Shown: piece after piece, positions 54,639 to 64,000 of the stretch
Layout of the letters: each line of letters begins with the position of its first letter
Numbering within the stretch: the first letter of the stretch is position 1
NCBI RefSeq assembly: GCF_002735705.1
Contig: NZ_PDZL01000023.1
Span: forward strand, 1-64,000
From: Janthinobacterium sp. BJB426
GTDB taxonomy: Bacteria > Pseudomonadota > Gammaproteobacteria > Burkholderiales > Burkholderiaceae_D
Reading direction: 5' to 3'
DNA: 64,000 nucleotides
Notes under the pieces: model-generated
What the model was told of the DNA's origin: nothing
Databases searched by the model: none
What the model saw: the letters and a program-made list of their open reading frames with translations, nothing else
Position numbers and translations under genes: made by a program

Positions 54639-55961
54639 TCAGCTCAGGTTTTCCAGGCGGATCTTGGTGACCGTGCCCACCACGCTATTGAGGGCTTCCA
54701 TCTTCTCGATGGCGGCCGTGACATTCTTTTCCTGCGTCTGGTGCGTCAGCATGATGATGTCCGTGTGCGTCTCGCCCTCGGCCGGCTCTTTTTGCAGCAT
54801 GGCGTCGATCGAGATGCCGCGTTCGGCCAGGATGCGCGTCAGGTCGGCCAGCACGCCCGGCTGGTCGGCCACGTGCATGCGCAGGTAGTAGCTGGTGGTG
54901 ATTTCCGACATCGGCAAGATGGCGATGTCGGTCATCGCGTTCGGCTGGAACGCCAGGTGCGGCACGCGGTGTTCCGGGTCGGCCGTGGCCAGGCGCGTGA
55001 TGTCGACCAGGTCGGCGATCACCGACGAGGCGGTCGGCTCGGCGCCCGCGCCGCGGCCCGAGTACAGGCTGGCGCCGACGGCGTCGCCATGCACCAGCAC
55101 CGCGTTCATGGCGCCTTCCACGTTGGCGATCAGGCGCTTGGCCGGAATCAGGGTCGGATGCACGCGCAGCTCGATGCCTTCCACGCCGTTGACGGTGGCG
55201 CGCTTGGTGATGCCCAGCAGCTTGATGCGGTAGCCCAGTTGCTCGGCGTAGCGTATATCGACGGCATTGAGGTTGCTGATGCCTTCCACGTAGGCCTTGT
55301 CGAACTGCACCGGGATGCCGAAGGCGATGGCCGACATGATGGTGGCCTTGTGCGCGGCGTCGACGCCCTCGATGTCGAAGGTGGGGTCGGCTTCCGCGTA
55401 ACCAAGTTCCTGCGCCTGTTTCAGCACGGTGGCAAAATCGAGGCCCTTGTCGCGCATCTCGGACAGGATGAAATTGGTGGTGCCGTTGATGATGCCGGCG
55501 ATCCATTCGATGCGGTTGGCCGTCAAGCCTTCGCGCAGCGCCTTGATGATGGGGATGCCGCCGGCGACAGCCGCCTCGAAGGCCACCATCACGCCCTTGT
55601 CCTGGGCGGCGGCGAAGATTTCGTTGCCGTGCACGGCCAGCAGGGCCTTGTTGGCCGTGACCACGTGCTTGCCGTTGGCAATGGCCTGCATCACCAGGGT
55701 TTTCGACAGGTCGTAGCCGCCGATAAGTTCGACGACGATGTCGATCTCGGGATCGTTGACGATCAGCATCGGGTCATTGACGACCTTGCAGCCGCCGGCG
55801 ACGAGCGCTTCGGCGCGCGCCACGTCGCGCACGGCGACGGCGACGACTTCAATGCCGCGGCCCGCGCGGCGCTTGATTTCTTCCTGGTTGCGTTTCAGGA
55901 CGCTGAACGTGCCGTAACCGACATTGCCCAGGCCCAGCAGGCCGATCTTGATGGATTTCAT
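54639..55961 (-). CDS. hom: Homoserine dehydrogenase
   Basis: 440 residues. Reduces aspartate semialdehyde to homoserine with NAD(P)H, for threonine and methionine synthesis. NAD-binding GLLGLGNVGYGTF starts at residue 7; the catalytic-domain block GVDAAHKATIMSAIAFG and a C-terminal ACT domain (residues about 355-435, LRMHVADQPGVLADLTRIL in part) for feedback control by threonine are present. It lies 89 bases after the aminotransferase gene in the same direction. thrC, its usual partner, is not next to it here. Confidence 0.95.
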   Translation of the reverse strand: MKSIKIGLLGLGNVGYGTFSVLKRNQEEIKRRAGRGIEVVAVAVRDVARAEALVAGGCKVVNDPMLIVNDPEIDIVVELIGGYDLSKTLVMQAIANGKHVVTANKALLAVHGNEIFAAAQDKGVMVAFEAAVAGGIPIIKALREGLTANRIEWIAGIINGTTNFILSEMRDKGLDFATVLKQAQELGYAEADPTFDIEGVDAAHKATIMSAIAFGIPVQFDKAYVEGISNLNAVDIRYAEQLGYRIKLLGITKRATVNGVEGIELRVHPTLIPAKRLIANVEGAMNAVLVHGDAVGASLYSGRGAGAEPTASSVIADLVDITRLATADPEHRVPHLAFQPNAMTDIAILPMSEITTSYYLRMHVADQPGVLADLTRILAERGISIDAMLQKEPAEGETHTDIIMLTHQTQEKNVTAAIEKMEALNSVVGTVTKIRLENLS

Positions 55962-56050
55962 AGTTGTGCTTGACTGCTCATAAGTGGCGCCCCCTTGGGC
56001 GGCGCCAGGTTGATCGGTATGGTTGATCGAGATTGCTGCTGCTGGCTGGT

Positions 56051-57280
56051 TCAGCCCCGGCCGTGACGCTTGCGGTAACCTTCGAGGAAGCGCGCAATGC
56101 GCCCCATGGCCTCGGTCAGGTCATCGGAGTTGGGCAGGAAGACGACGCGGAAATGGTCGGGCGCGATCCAGTTGAAGCCCGTGCCCTGCACGATCAGGAC
56201 CTTCGCTTCGGCCAGTAATTCATAGGCAAACTGCTGGTCGTCGGCGATCGGGTAGATCTCCGGGTCCAGGCGCGGGAACATGTACAGCGCGGCCTTCGGC
56301 TTGACACAGGTGACGCCCGGAATATCGGTCAGCAGCTTGTGCGCCAGGTCGCGCTGTTTCAACAGGCGCCCGCCGGGCCCCACCAGGTCTTGTATGCTCT
56401 GGTAGCCGCCAAGCGCCGTCTGGATGGCAAACTGCCCCGGCGCGTTGGCGCATAGCCGCATCGAGGCCAACATGTTGAGGCCTTCGATGTAATCTTTTGC
56501 GTGACGCTTTTCACCCGAAACCACCATCCAGCCGGAACGGTAGCCGCAGGAGCGGTAATTCTTCGACAGGCCGTTCATGGTGATGAACAGCACGTCGTCG
56601 GCCAGCGAGGCGATCGACACGTGCTCGGCTTCGTCGTACAGGACCTTGTCGTAGATCTCGTCGGCGAAAATGATCAATTGGTGCTGGCGCGCCAGTTCGA
56701 CGATCTGCAGCAGCACTTCCACCGGGTACAGCGCGCCGGTGGGATTGTTCGGGTTGATGACGACGATAGCCTTGGTCTGCGGCGTGATCTTGCGGCGCAT
56801 GTCCTCGATGTCGGGATACCACTCGTTCTGCTCGTCACACACATAGTGCACGGGATTGCCGCCCGACAGGCTGACGGCGGCCGTCCACAACGGGTAGTCG
56901 GGTGCCGGCACCAGCACTTCGTCGCCACTGTTGAGCAGGGCGTTCATCGACATGACGATCAGCTCGGAAGCGCCATTGCCCAGGTAGATGTCATCGATGG
57001 TCACGCCGGCGATATTCTTGCCCTGCGTGTAGTGCATGACGGCCTTGCGCGGCGCGAACATGCCTTTCGAATCCGTATAGCCGGCCGCGTTCTGCAGATT
57101 GAGCATCATGTCGCGCACGATCTCGTCCGGCGGATCGAAGCCGAAGACGGCCAGGTTGCCGATATTGAGCTTCGTGATCTTGTGGCCTTCTTCTTCCATT
57201 TGCCTGGATTTTTCCAGGACCGGGCCGCGGATGTCATAGCAGACGTCCGCCAATTTATTCGATTTCTGAATCGGTCGCAA
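56051..57280 (-). CDS. alaA: AlaA-like pyridoxal-phosphate aminotransferase
   Basis: 409 residues aligning from its first residues with E. coli AlaA (PIxKSxKLxxVCYDIRGPV). The PLP Lys lies in NGLSKNYRSCGYRSGW, and substrate/PLP contacts lie in NPNNPTGALY and FADEIYDKVLY. It makes alanine from pyruvate and glutamate. The start codon is TTG at 57280 with AGGGA upstream; the alignment with AlaA supports it. It probably shares an operon with hom. Confidence 0.88.
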   Translation of the reverse strand: MRPIQKSNKLADVCYDIRGPVLEKSRQMEEEGHKITKLNIGNLAVFGFDPPDEIVRDMMLNLQNAAGYTDSKGMFAPRKAVMHYTQGKNIAGVTIDDIYLGNGASELIVMSMNALLNSGDEVLVPAPDYPLWTAAVSLSGGNPVHYVCDEQNEWYPDIEDMRRKITPQTKAIVVINPNNPTGALYPVEVLLQIVELARQHQLIIFADEIYDKVLYDEAEHVSIASLADDVLFITMNGLSKNYRSCGYRSGWMVVSGEKRHAKDYIEGLNMLASMRLCANAPGQFAIQTALGGYQSIQDLVGPGGRLLKQRDLAHKLLTDIPGVTCVKPKAALYMFPRLDPEIYPIADDQQFAYELLAEAKVLIVQGTGFNWIAPDHFRVVFLPNSDDLTEAMGRIARFLEGYRKRHGRG

Positions 57281-57703
57281 AATAAATCCCTGTCGTGATG
57301 CGGCGCGGAGACCTAAGCTTGCAGCATGATAGCCGCGCCAGAACTATGAACCCGTGAAACTGCGATGCGAAAGACTGCAAGGCGAAAACAACCATTCTCG
57401 CCGAAAACAGGCCATTTTATCAAATTAAACATGGCCAACCCCAGCATTTGACGCCGATTCTGCCACGCCGGCGCCTCCGGATGAGAATCGGGCGGGTGCC
57501 ATCTTCATCTTCCCTTAATCTTGCAGCACTACCATGGCGCAAGCAGGCATCGCCACTGTGGCGCCGAACATTGCAATTTGGAAAGGATGTTGCTTTTCAG
57601 TCGCTCTTTTCTGTCATTTATGGCATGCTTACGCCCTTGGCCGCGGCACGCAGTTTGGCCGCGCGCGCACCGATCAACCGACACGACCAGCCCCGATATC
57701 GCC
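57281..57703. other. Divergent promoter region, no gene seen
   Basis: About 420 bases between alaA (minus) and the Mth938-like gene (plus), with an AT-rich core near 57400-57430. It should hold both promoters. Upstream in-frame starts for the plus-strand gene (57521) lack a ribosome site. Confidence 0.5.
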
Positions 57704-58096
57704 ATGAAACTCCATGCCAGCAGCACCCAACAATACCAGACTGTCACCGGCTATGACGAAAACGGCGTCGAGATCAATGCCCAGCCCTACAACTACAGCC
57801 TGATCGTCATGCCGGAAATGCCGCCACGGGCGTGGGAGGTGGACAGTTTCGAGCAATTGAACGAGGCGCATTTCGCGCAAATCCTGGCCGACGCGCCCGA
57901 CGTGGTCATCCTCGGCACGGGCGAGCGCCAGCGCTTCGTGCATCCGAAGCTGACGGCCGCGCTGACCATGCGCCGCATCGGCGTCGAATGCATGGATAGC
58001 CAGGCTGCCTGCCGCACCTACAATATCCTCATGGGCGAAGGCCGCAAAGTCACCCTGGCACTGATCCTGGCCCCGGCCGCAGGCAAGGCCGCATGA
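57704..58096 (+). CDS. Mth938-like domain protein (DUF498/NDUFAF3 family)
   Basis: 130 residues. Typical family blocks: LIVMPEMPPRAWEV, PDVVILGTGERQRFVHP and GVECMDSQAACRTYNILMGEGR (partly quoted). Members have a small alpha/beta fold of unclear role in bacteria; the mitochondrial relative assists complex I assembly. Its stop overlaps the arnT start by four bases (ATGA), so it leads the Ara4N operon, an association seen in other betaproteobacteria. Confidence 0.85.
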   Translation: MKLHASSTQQYQTVTGYDENGVEINAQPYNYSLIVMPEMPPRAWEVDSFEQLNEAHFAQILADAPDVVILGTGERQRFVHPKLTAALTMRRIGVECMDSQAACRTYNILMGEGRKVTLALILAPAAGKAA

Positions 58097-59766
58097 AAAT
58101 CAATGTCAACGAGCTGCACTCGTCGCGGGTGCTGATGTGGTCCCTGCTGGGCATCTTCATCGTTGTCACCCTGTATGCGCTGGGCGTGCGCACGCTGGTG
58201 CCGCCCGACGAGGGCCGCTACGCCGAGATGGCGCGCGAAATGTTCGTCACGGGCGACTGGATCACCACGCGCCTGAACGGCATCAAGTACTTTGAAAAGC
58301 CGCCGCTGCAAACCTGGATGAATGCGCTGACCTTCGCCGCCTTCGGCCTGGGCGAATGGCAGGCGCGCCTGTGGACTGGCCTGTGCGGCATCATCGGCGT
58401 GTGCATGACGGCCTACGCGGGCAAGAAAGTGTTCGGCCCGCGCGTCGGCCTGTATGCGGCCCTGGTGCTGGCGTCGAGCCTGTTCTGGCTCGCTTCCGGC
58501 CAGATCAATTCGCTGGACATGGGCCTGTCGGGCATGATGACCCTCACCCTGGGCAGCCTGCTGATCGCCCAGCGCGATGACGCCACGGCGAACGAGCGAC
58601 GCAACTGGATGCTGGCCTGCTGGGCCGCCATGGCGCTGGCCGTGCTGGCCAAGGGCCTGATCGGCATCGTGCTGCCGGGCGCCGTGCTGGTGCTGTATTC
58701 GCTGTGCGCGCGCGACTGGCGCATCTGGACGCGTTTGCACCTGGTCAAGGGCTTGCTGGTGTTCTTTGCCATCGCCACGCCATGGTTCGTGCTGGTCGCC
58801 CTGCGCAATCCGGAACAGCCGCATTTCTTCTTCATCCACGAACATTTCCAGCGCTTCCTGATGAAGGGCCACAAGCGCGAAGGCGCCTGGTATTACTTCC
58901 TCGTGCTGCTCATCCCCGGCATCCTGCCATGGATAGGCGTGCTGCCGCAAAGCCTGGCCGCCGCCTTCCAGCGCCAGGAAGGCGCGTTCCAGCCCCGCTT
59001 GATGCTGCTGGTCTGGGCCGTCTTCATTTTCTTCTTCTTCAGCTATTCGACGTCGAAGCTGCCCGGCTATATCGTGCCCGTCTTCCCGGCCCTGGCCCTG
59101 CTGGTGGCGCTGTACCTGGAATCGGCTTCGCGCCGCCAGCGCCTGTTCGCCGCCGGCCTGCTGTGCGTGCTGGGCGCGGCCATCCTGATCGGCGGACCGA
59201 TCGCCTTCAGCAAAGCCAGCGCACGCGACGCGGAAGCCCTGGTCGCGCTCAAGGGCTACCAGCCATGGCTGATGGCGGCCGGCTTCTTCGCCCTGGCCGG
59301 CGGCGCCCTGGCCTTGCTGCATGCGCGCCAGCTGCGCCGCGACATGACGGTGCTGACCATCGCCGGCGCCGGCTTCCTGGCCACGCACTGCATCCTGGCC
59401 GGCTCCGAGCTGTATGGCCAGAACCGCGCTGGCACGGACATGCTGCCGCAGATCCAGGCCGAACTGACGGCCGATACCAAGCTCTATTCCGTCGGCATCT
59501 ATGAACAGTCGCTGACGTATTATCTGCAGCGGCCCGTGATCCTCGTCGATTACTGGGATGAGTTTACGTTTGGCCTGAAACAGCAGCCCGAACTGTCCAT
59601 CCCCAGCATCGAGACTTTCATCACGCAGTGGACGAACGATGCCAATGCCGGCGTGCGCGACATGGCGATTATCAGCCTGAACCGTTACAAGGAATTGCAA
59701 GCGCGTGGCGTGCCCATGCGTGTGATTGCCGAAGATGCGCGCCGCATGGTCATTGCCAACAAATAA
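58093..59766 (+). CDS. arnT: ArnT-like lipid A aminoarabinose transferase (GT39/GT83)
   Basis: 557 residues, inner membrane, about 12 helices. The N-terminal periplasmic loop has the catalytic PPDEGRYAEMAREM with the Asp-Glu pair and FEKPPLQTWM. It transfers Ara4N from undecaprenyl phosphate to lipid A phosphates. The gene order with arnB, arnC and arnA homologues supports ArnT over other GT39 enzymes. Confidence 0.85.
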   Translation: MKINVNELHSSRVLMWSLLGIFIVVTLYALGVRTLVPPDEGRYAEMAREMFVTGDWITTRLNGIKYFEKPPLQTWMNALTFAAFGLGEWQARLWTGLCGIIGVCMTAYAGKKVFGPRVGLYAALVLASSLFWLASGQINSLDMGLSGMMTLTLGSLLIAQRDDATANERRNWMLACWAAMALAVLAKGLIGIVLPGAVLVLYSLCARDWRIWTRLHLVKGLLVFFAIATPWFVLVALRNPEQPHFFFIHEHFQRFLMKGHKREGAWYYFLVLLIPGILPWIGVLPQSLAAAFQRQEGAFQPRLMLLVWAVFIFFFFSYSTSKLPGYIVPVFPALALLVALYLESASRRQRLFAAGLLCVLGAAILIGGPIAFSKASARDAEALVALKGYQPWLMAAGFFALAGGALALLHARQLRRDMTVLTIAGAGFLATHCILAGSELYGQNRAGTDMLPQIQAELTADTKLYSVGIYEQSLTYYLQRPVILVDYWDEFTFGLKQQPELSIPSIETFITQWTNDANAGVRDMAIISLNRYKELQARGVPMRVIAEDARRMVIANK

Positions 59767-59972
59767 ATGTTTAAAGGGGCGCGAGGCAGCACGGATTGCG
59801 CCCCCGGCCAGCTTGCGCCGTCCCCGCATCAGCAGGATTTTTCACCGCTGAAGGGGCTGCGCCGCCATACTGACGATATAAAATAGCCATGCCTGCCGGC
59901 CCCTGTTGACGGCACTGGCAGCCTCGGCGATGCCGATACCCTGACACAATACAGATCCAAGAACTGCGCCCC

Positions 59973-61109
59973 ATGACCTCTACCCTGCCCTTTTTGCCCT
60001 TTTCCAAACCCACCATCGACGAAGCGACCATCGCCGCCGTCGGCGACGTGCTGCGCTCGGGCTGGATCACCAGCGGCCCGAAAGTGCAGGCCTTCGAAGC
60101 CCAGCTGTCCGAGTATTTTGGCGGGCGTCCCGTGCGCACCTTCAATTCGGGCACGTGCACCATGGAAATCGCCCTGCGCATCGCCGGCATCGGCCCCGGC
60201 GACGAAGTCATCACCACGCCCGTGTCGTGGGTAGCGACGGCCAACGTCATCATCGAAGTGGGCGCCACGCCTGTTTTCGCCGATATCGACCCCGTCACCC
60301 GGAATATCGACCTCGACAAGCTGGAAGCGGCCATCACCCCGCGTACTAAGGCCATCATCCCCGTCTACCTGTCCGGCCTGCCCGTCGACATGGACCGCCT
60401 GTACGCGATCGCTGACAAGTACAATTTGCGGGTCGTGGAAGACGCGGCGCAAGCGTTCGGTTCCACCTGGAAAGGCAAGCGCATCGGCGCGTTTGGCGAC
60501 TTCGTCTCATTCAGCTTCCAGGCCAACAAGAACATCACCACGGGCGAAGGCGGCTGCCTCGTCCTGAACAACCTGGAGGAAGCGAAGCTGGCCGAGAAAT
60601 ACCGGCTGCAGGGCGTCACGCGCAGCGGCGTCGACGGCATCGACGTCGATGTGCTGGGCGGCAAGTACAACATGAGCGACATCATGGCCGCCATCGGCCT
60701 GGGCCAGTTCGCCAATATCGATGCGATCACGACCCACCGCCGCGCGCTGGCGCGCCATTACTTTGAGCAATTCGGCAGCGACTTCGAAGCCCTGAGCGGC
60801 GCCCAGTTGCCGGTGCAGGATTTTGAAAACAGCAACTGGCATTTGTTCCAGATCATCCTGCCCGACAATGGCCCCGGCACGCGCGCCGCCTTCATGCAGC
60901 AAATGGCGCAGCAAAACGTGGGAACGGGCTATCATTACGCACCGATCCACCTGTTTACCATGTACCGCGAACGCGGCTTTACCGAGGGCATGTTCCCCGT
61001 CTCGGAAAAGATCGGCCGCCTGACCGTGACCTTGCCGATGTTCTACGCCATGACGACACAGGACGTGGAACGCGCCGTCGCCACGGTCAAATCCATTCTC
61101 ATCAAATGA
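59973..61109 (+). CDS. arnB: UDP-Ara4O aminotransferase ArnB
   Basis: 378 residues, DegT/DnrJ/EryC1 fold, cytoplasmic, PLP-dependent. PLP Lys186 lies in FQANKNITTGEGG, and the cofactor/substrate blocks are SGTCTMEIALRIAGIG and VEDAAQAFGS. It converts UDP-4-ketopentose to UDP-Ara4N with glutamate. A 206-base gap before it, with a TATAAA-like box near 59876, may hold an internal promoter. It overlaps arnC by four bases. Confidence 0.92.
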   Translation: MTSTLPFLPFSKPTIDEATIAAVGDVLRSGWITSGPKVQAFEAQLSEYFGGRPVRTFNSGTCTMEIALRIAGIGPGDEVITTPVSWVATANVIIEVGATPVFADIDPVTRNIDLDKLEAAITPRTKAIIPVYLSGLPVDMDRLYAIADKYNLRVVEDAAQAFGSTWKGKRIGAFGDFVSFSFQANKNITTGEGGCLVLNNLEEAKLAEKYRLQGVTRSGVDGIDVDVLGGKYNMSDIMAAIGLGQFANIDAITTHRRALARHYFEQFGSDFEALSGAQLPVQDFENSNWHLFQIILPDNGPGTRAAFMQQMAQQNVGTGYHYAPIHLFTMYRERGFTEGMFPVSEKIGRLTVTLPMFYAMTTQDVERAVATVKSILIK

Positions 61110-62116
61110 GCAGCGCGCCGATGAAACCTGAACTGTCCATTATCATTCCGATCTACAACGAACAGGATGGCCTGGCCAGCCTGTTCGCCCGCCTGTATCC
61201 GGCCCTCGACGCCCTGCAGACAAGCTACGAGATCATCTTCATCAACGACGGCAGCCGCGACAATTCGGTAGCCATCCTGGCGGAACAGTTCCGCCAGCGC
61301 CCCGACGTCACGCGCGTGGTCTTGTTCAACGGCAATTATGGCCAGCACATGGCCATCCTGGCCGGTTTTGAAGCGTCGCGCGGGCAGATCATGGTCACGC
61401 TCGACGCCGACCTGCAGAATCCCCCCGAGGAAATCGGCAACCTGGTGGCGAAGATGCGTGAAGGCTACGATTACGTGGGCTCGATCCGGCGCAAGCGGCA
61501 AGATTCCGCCTGGCGCACCCTGGCATCGAAGATGATGAACCGCTTGCGCGAACGCATCACCAACATCAAGATCACGGACCAGGGCAACATGCTGCGCGCG
61601 TATGGCCGCAATGTGATCGACCTGGTCAACCAGTGCGCCGAAGTCAACACCTTCGTGCCCGCCCTGGCCTACACGTTTGCCCGCAAGCCCACGGAAATTA
61701 CCGTCGAGCACGAGGAACGCTCGGCCGGCGAATCGAAATACTCACTGTACAGCCTGATCCGCCTCAATTTCGACCTGGTCACGGGCTTTTCGCTGATTCC
61801 CCTACAAATCTTTTCCATGCTGGGCATGCTACTGTCCTTCAGTTCGGCCGTGCTGGTGATCTATTTGCTGGCGCGCCGCTTCCTGTTCGGCGCCGAGGCG
61901 CAGGGCGTGTTCACCCTGTTCGCCATCGCCTTCTTCCTGATGGGCGTGATCCTGTTCGGCATCGGTCTGGTGGGCGAATACGTGGGACGCATCTTCCAGC
62001 AAGTTCGTGCCCGCCCCCGCTACGTGGTGCAAACCATCTTGCAGGACGGCATGATCCAGGCGGAAGCCGAGGCGCCATCGTACGTGCGCCTGGAAAAGCG
62101 CCAGGTGGGCCGCTGA
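61106..62116 (+). CDS. arnC: Undecaprenyl-phosphate Ara4FN transferase ArnC
   Basis: 336 residues. The N-terminal GT2 domain has ELSIIIPIYNEQDGL, FINDGSRDNS and the LDADLQNPPEE metal site. Two C-terminal membrane helices span about residues 235-300. It moves formyl-Ara4N onto the lipid carrier. Overlaps the next start by one base (TGATG). Confidence 0.92.
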   Translation: MSSAPMKPELSIIIPIYNEQDGLASLFARLYPALDALQTSYEIIFINDGSRDNSVAILAEQFRQRPDVTRVVLFNGNYGQHMAILAGFEASRGQIMVTLDADLQNPPEEIGNLVAKMREGYDYVGSIRRKRQDSAWRTLASKMMNRLRERITNIKITDQGNMLRAYGRNVIDLVNQCAEVNTFVPALAYTFARKPTEITVEHEERSAGESKYSLYSLIRLNFDLVTGFSLIPLQIFSMLGMLLSFSSAVLVIYLLARRFLFGAEAQGVFTLFAIAFFLMGVILFGIGLVGEYVGRIFQQVRARPRYVVQTILQDGMIQAEAEAPSYVRLEKRQVGR

Positions 62117-63033
62117 TGGGCGCGCCACGCGCCGTCGTCTTCGGCTACCACAATGTAGGCGTGCGCTGCATCAAGGTGCTGCTGGCCGGTGGCGTCGACA
62201 TCGCCCTGGTCGTCACGCACGAAGACAGCCCCACGGAAAACCTGTGGTTCGAATCCGTCGCCAGTCTGTGCCAGGCCGAAGGCATCCCGTACATCACGCC
62301 TTCGGACGCGCGCGCGCCCGAACTGCTGGCGCAGGTGCAGGCGGCAACGCCGGACATGCTGTTCAGCTTTTACTACCGCCACATGTTGCCGGCTAGCATC
62401 TTGGAAGTCGCGCCCGCCTACAATATGCACGGCTCGCTGCTGCCGCAGTTCCGCGGTCGCGCACCCGTCAACTGGGCCGTGCTGCATGGCGCCCCCCAAA
62501 CGGGCGCGACCCTGCATGAAATGACGGTCAAGCCCGATGCCGGCGCCATCGTCGCGCAAACGGCCGTGCCCATCCTGCCCGACGATACGGCCTTCGAAGT
62601 CTTCGGCAAGGTCACCGTGGCGGCGGAACAAACCTTGTGGAATGTGCTGCCGGCCTTGCTGGACGGCACGGCGCCGCGACAGCTCAACGATTTGCGCCAG
62701 GGCGGCTACTTCGGCGGCCGCAAGCCCGAAGACGGCAGGATCGACTGGAAGTTACCGGCGCAGCAGGTATACAACCTGCACCGGGCTGTCGCGCCGCCCT
62801 ATCCCGGCGCCTTCACCGAAGTCAACGATGTCATTTACACCATCGAAAAAGCCCGTTTGAGCAAGCATTCCGCAGGAAGTTTGCCACCGGGCTTGGCGGT
62901 AGTGGATAATTGCATCTTTGGCGTCTGCGGAGACGGCCGCATGCTGGCCATTTCCGCGCTGAGGGCTGCCGGGGAGCCGATTTCGGCTCAGCAATTGCAA
63001 GCAAGTCTGACCACCCGCGTCAGCACACACTGA
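62116..63033 (+). CDS. arnA: ArnA formyltransferase domain as a separate protein
   Basis: 305 residues. It has the catalytic triad of the ArnA N-terminal half: Asn103 and His105 in YNMHGSLLP, and Asp141 in KPDAGAIV. It formylates UDP-Ara4N. In E. coli this is fused to the decarboxylase; here a stop and 21 bases separate the two genes. The C-terminus (about 230-300) is the FMT C-terminal fold. Confidence 0.92.
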   Translation: MGAPRAVVFGYHNVGVRCIKVLLAGGVDIALVVTHEDSPTENLWFESVASLCQAEGIPYITPSDARAPELLAQVQAATPDMLFSFYYRHMLPASILEVAPAYNMHGSLLPQFRGRAPVNWAVLHGAPQTGATLHEMTVKPDAGAIVAQTAVPILPDDTAFEVFGKVTVAAEQTLWNVLPALLDGTAPRQLNDLRQGGYFGGRKPEDGRIDWKLPAQQVYNLHRAVAPPYPGAFTEVNDVIYTIEKARLSKHSAGSLPPGLAVVDNCIFGVCGDGRMLAISALRAAGEPISAQQLQASLTTRVSTH

Positions 63034-63054
63034 TATCACTCAAGAGAATCTCAC

Positions 63055-64000
63055 ATGAAAAAAGTCCTCATCTTAGGCGTCAACGGCTTCATCGGCCACC
63101 ACCTGTCCAAGCGCATCCTGGAAACCACCGACTGGCATGTCTACGGCATGGACATGAACACGGACCGCATCACGGAATTGCTGGAAGATGACAACTACAA
63201 GTCGCGCATGCACTTCTTCGAAGGCGACATCACGATCAACAAGGAATGGGTCGAGTACCACGTCAAGAAATGCGACGTGATCCTGCCCCTGGTCGCCATC
63301 GCCACGCCATCGACCTACGTCAAGCAGCCGCTGCGCGTGTTCGAACTGGACTTCGAAGCCAACCTGCCCATCGTCCGCTCGGCCGCCAAGTACGGCAAAC
63401 ACCTGGTCTTCCCGTCGACCTCGGAAGTGTATGGCATGTGCCATGACGAGGAATTCGACCCGGAAAACTCGGAACTGATCTGCGGCCCGATCAACAAGCC
63501 GCGCTGGATCTATTCGAACGCCAAGCAGCTGATGGACCGCGTGATCTGGGGCTACGGCATGGAAGGCTTGAACTTTACCCTGTTCCGTCCGTTCAACTGG
63601 ATCGGCGCCGGCCTCGATTCGATCCACACGCCGAAAGAAGGTTCCTCGCGCGTGGTGACGCAATTCTTTGGCCACATCGTGCGCGGCGAGAACATCTCGC
63701 TGGTCGACGGCGGCGCGCAGAAACGCGCGTTCACCTATATCGACGACGGCATCGATGCACTGATCCGTATCATCGCCAACAAGAACGGCATCGCCAGCGG
63801 CAAGATCTACAACATTGGCAATCCGACCAATAACTATTCGATCCGCGACCTGGCCGGCATGATGCTGACCCTGGCCGCCGAATACCCGGAATATGCCGAA
63901 GGCGCGAAACACGTGAAAATCGTGGAAACGACGTCGGGCGCCTACTATGGCGCCGGCTACCAGGACGTGCAAAACCGCGTGCCGAAAATCACGAATACCT
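63055..64000 (+). CDS. ArnA UDP-glucuronate decarboxylase domain, cut by window end
   Basis: 315 codons visible. NAD-binding [13 protein letters not shown] at the start, then the catalytic Ser123/Glu124 in STSEVYG, Tyr153 and Lys157 in [10 protein letters not shown], matching ArnA residues S433, E434, Y463 and K467. It oxidatively decarboxylates UDP-glucuronate, the first committed step to Ara4N. Only about 30 residues should be missing beyond the right edge; arnD and the flippase genes are expected there. Confidence 0.93.
   Translation, partial: MKKVLILGVNGFIGHHLSKRILETTDWHVYGMDMNTDRITELLEDDNYKSRMHFFEGDITINKEWVEYHVKKCDVILPLVAIATPSTYVKQPLRVFELDFEANLPIVRSAAKYGKHLVFPSTSEVYGMCHDEEFDPENSELICGPINKPRWIYSNAKQLMDRVIWGYGMEGLNFTLFRPFNWIGAGLDSIHTPKEGSSRVVTQFFGHIVRGENISLVDGGAQKRAFTYIDDGIDALIRIIANKNGIASGKIYNIGNPTNNYSIRDLAGMMLTLAAEYPEYAEGAKHVKIVETTSGAYYGAGYQDVQNRVPKITNT

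Overview
The window looks like the chromosome of a high-GC betaproteobacterium, most likely Oxalobacteraceae/Janthinobacterium-like. This rests on codon and GC bias, a Burkholderiales-type porin, 2CSK_N sensor kinases, Bug/TctC receptors and an arn operon in which arnA is split into two genes. The genus is an inference.

Layout. 1-4499 (minus) is the N-terminal part of a very large secreted Ig-like repeat protein that runs off the left edge. 5149-14759 (minus) holds an S9 peptidase, a DHA2-type MFS exporter and a tightly coupled MFP-RND-OMF efflux operon of the MexEF/OqxAB kind. 14957-17612 is the wreck of a P2-like tail module (R, S, V and W remnants), with an AT-rich cargo gene between S and V, where P2 carries orf30. 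18424-26017 is an integrative island bounded by a 51-bp perfect direct repeat of the 3' part of tRNA-Pro(GGG). It carries a P4-type integrase, a HEPN-motif protein, an AAA ATPase plus DUF4435/TOPRIM pair that matches the PARIS (AriA-AriB) anti-phage system, a second ICE-type tyrosine recombinase, an 840-bp noncoding stretch packed with inverted repeats, and an AlpA-like regulator. The intact tRNA-Pro and its terminator close the island.

26151-32770 (minus) is a second, AcrAB-OprM-like efflux operon followed by its probable TetR regulator; a TetR-like palindrome overlaps the promoter. 33108-36163 pairs a double-domain KaiC-like ATPase with a hybrid histidine kinase. 36167-38053 is an LplT-like MFS domain fused to a PlsC acyltransferase. 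38297-42954 is a DUF2339-DUF3999 envelope pair. 42979-45536 holds an XRE regulator facing two paralogous small secreted proteins and a DUF2145 protein. 45585-54189 is a mixed uptake locus: ABC importer (ATPase, permease, binding protein), an orphan TctC-like receptor and a porin, divergent from a TctD/TctE-like two-component system. 54211-57280 has rraB, hom and an alaA-like aminotransferase. 57704-64000 starts an Ara4N lipid A modification operon (Mth938-like gene, arnT, arnB, arnC, arnA formyltransferase, arnA decarboxylase), which would lower outer-membrane negative charge and give polymyxin resistance.

The most interesting part is the island at 18.4-26.0 kb, a compact defence cargo between duplicated att sites. 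Next are the AT-rich cargo gene in the dead prophage and the hairpin-rich block upstream of alpA. All functional names come from reading motifs by eye; no database search was run.
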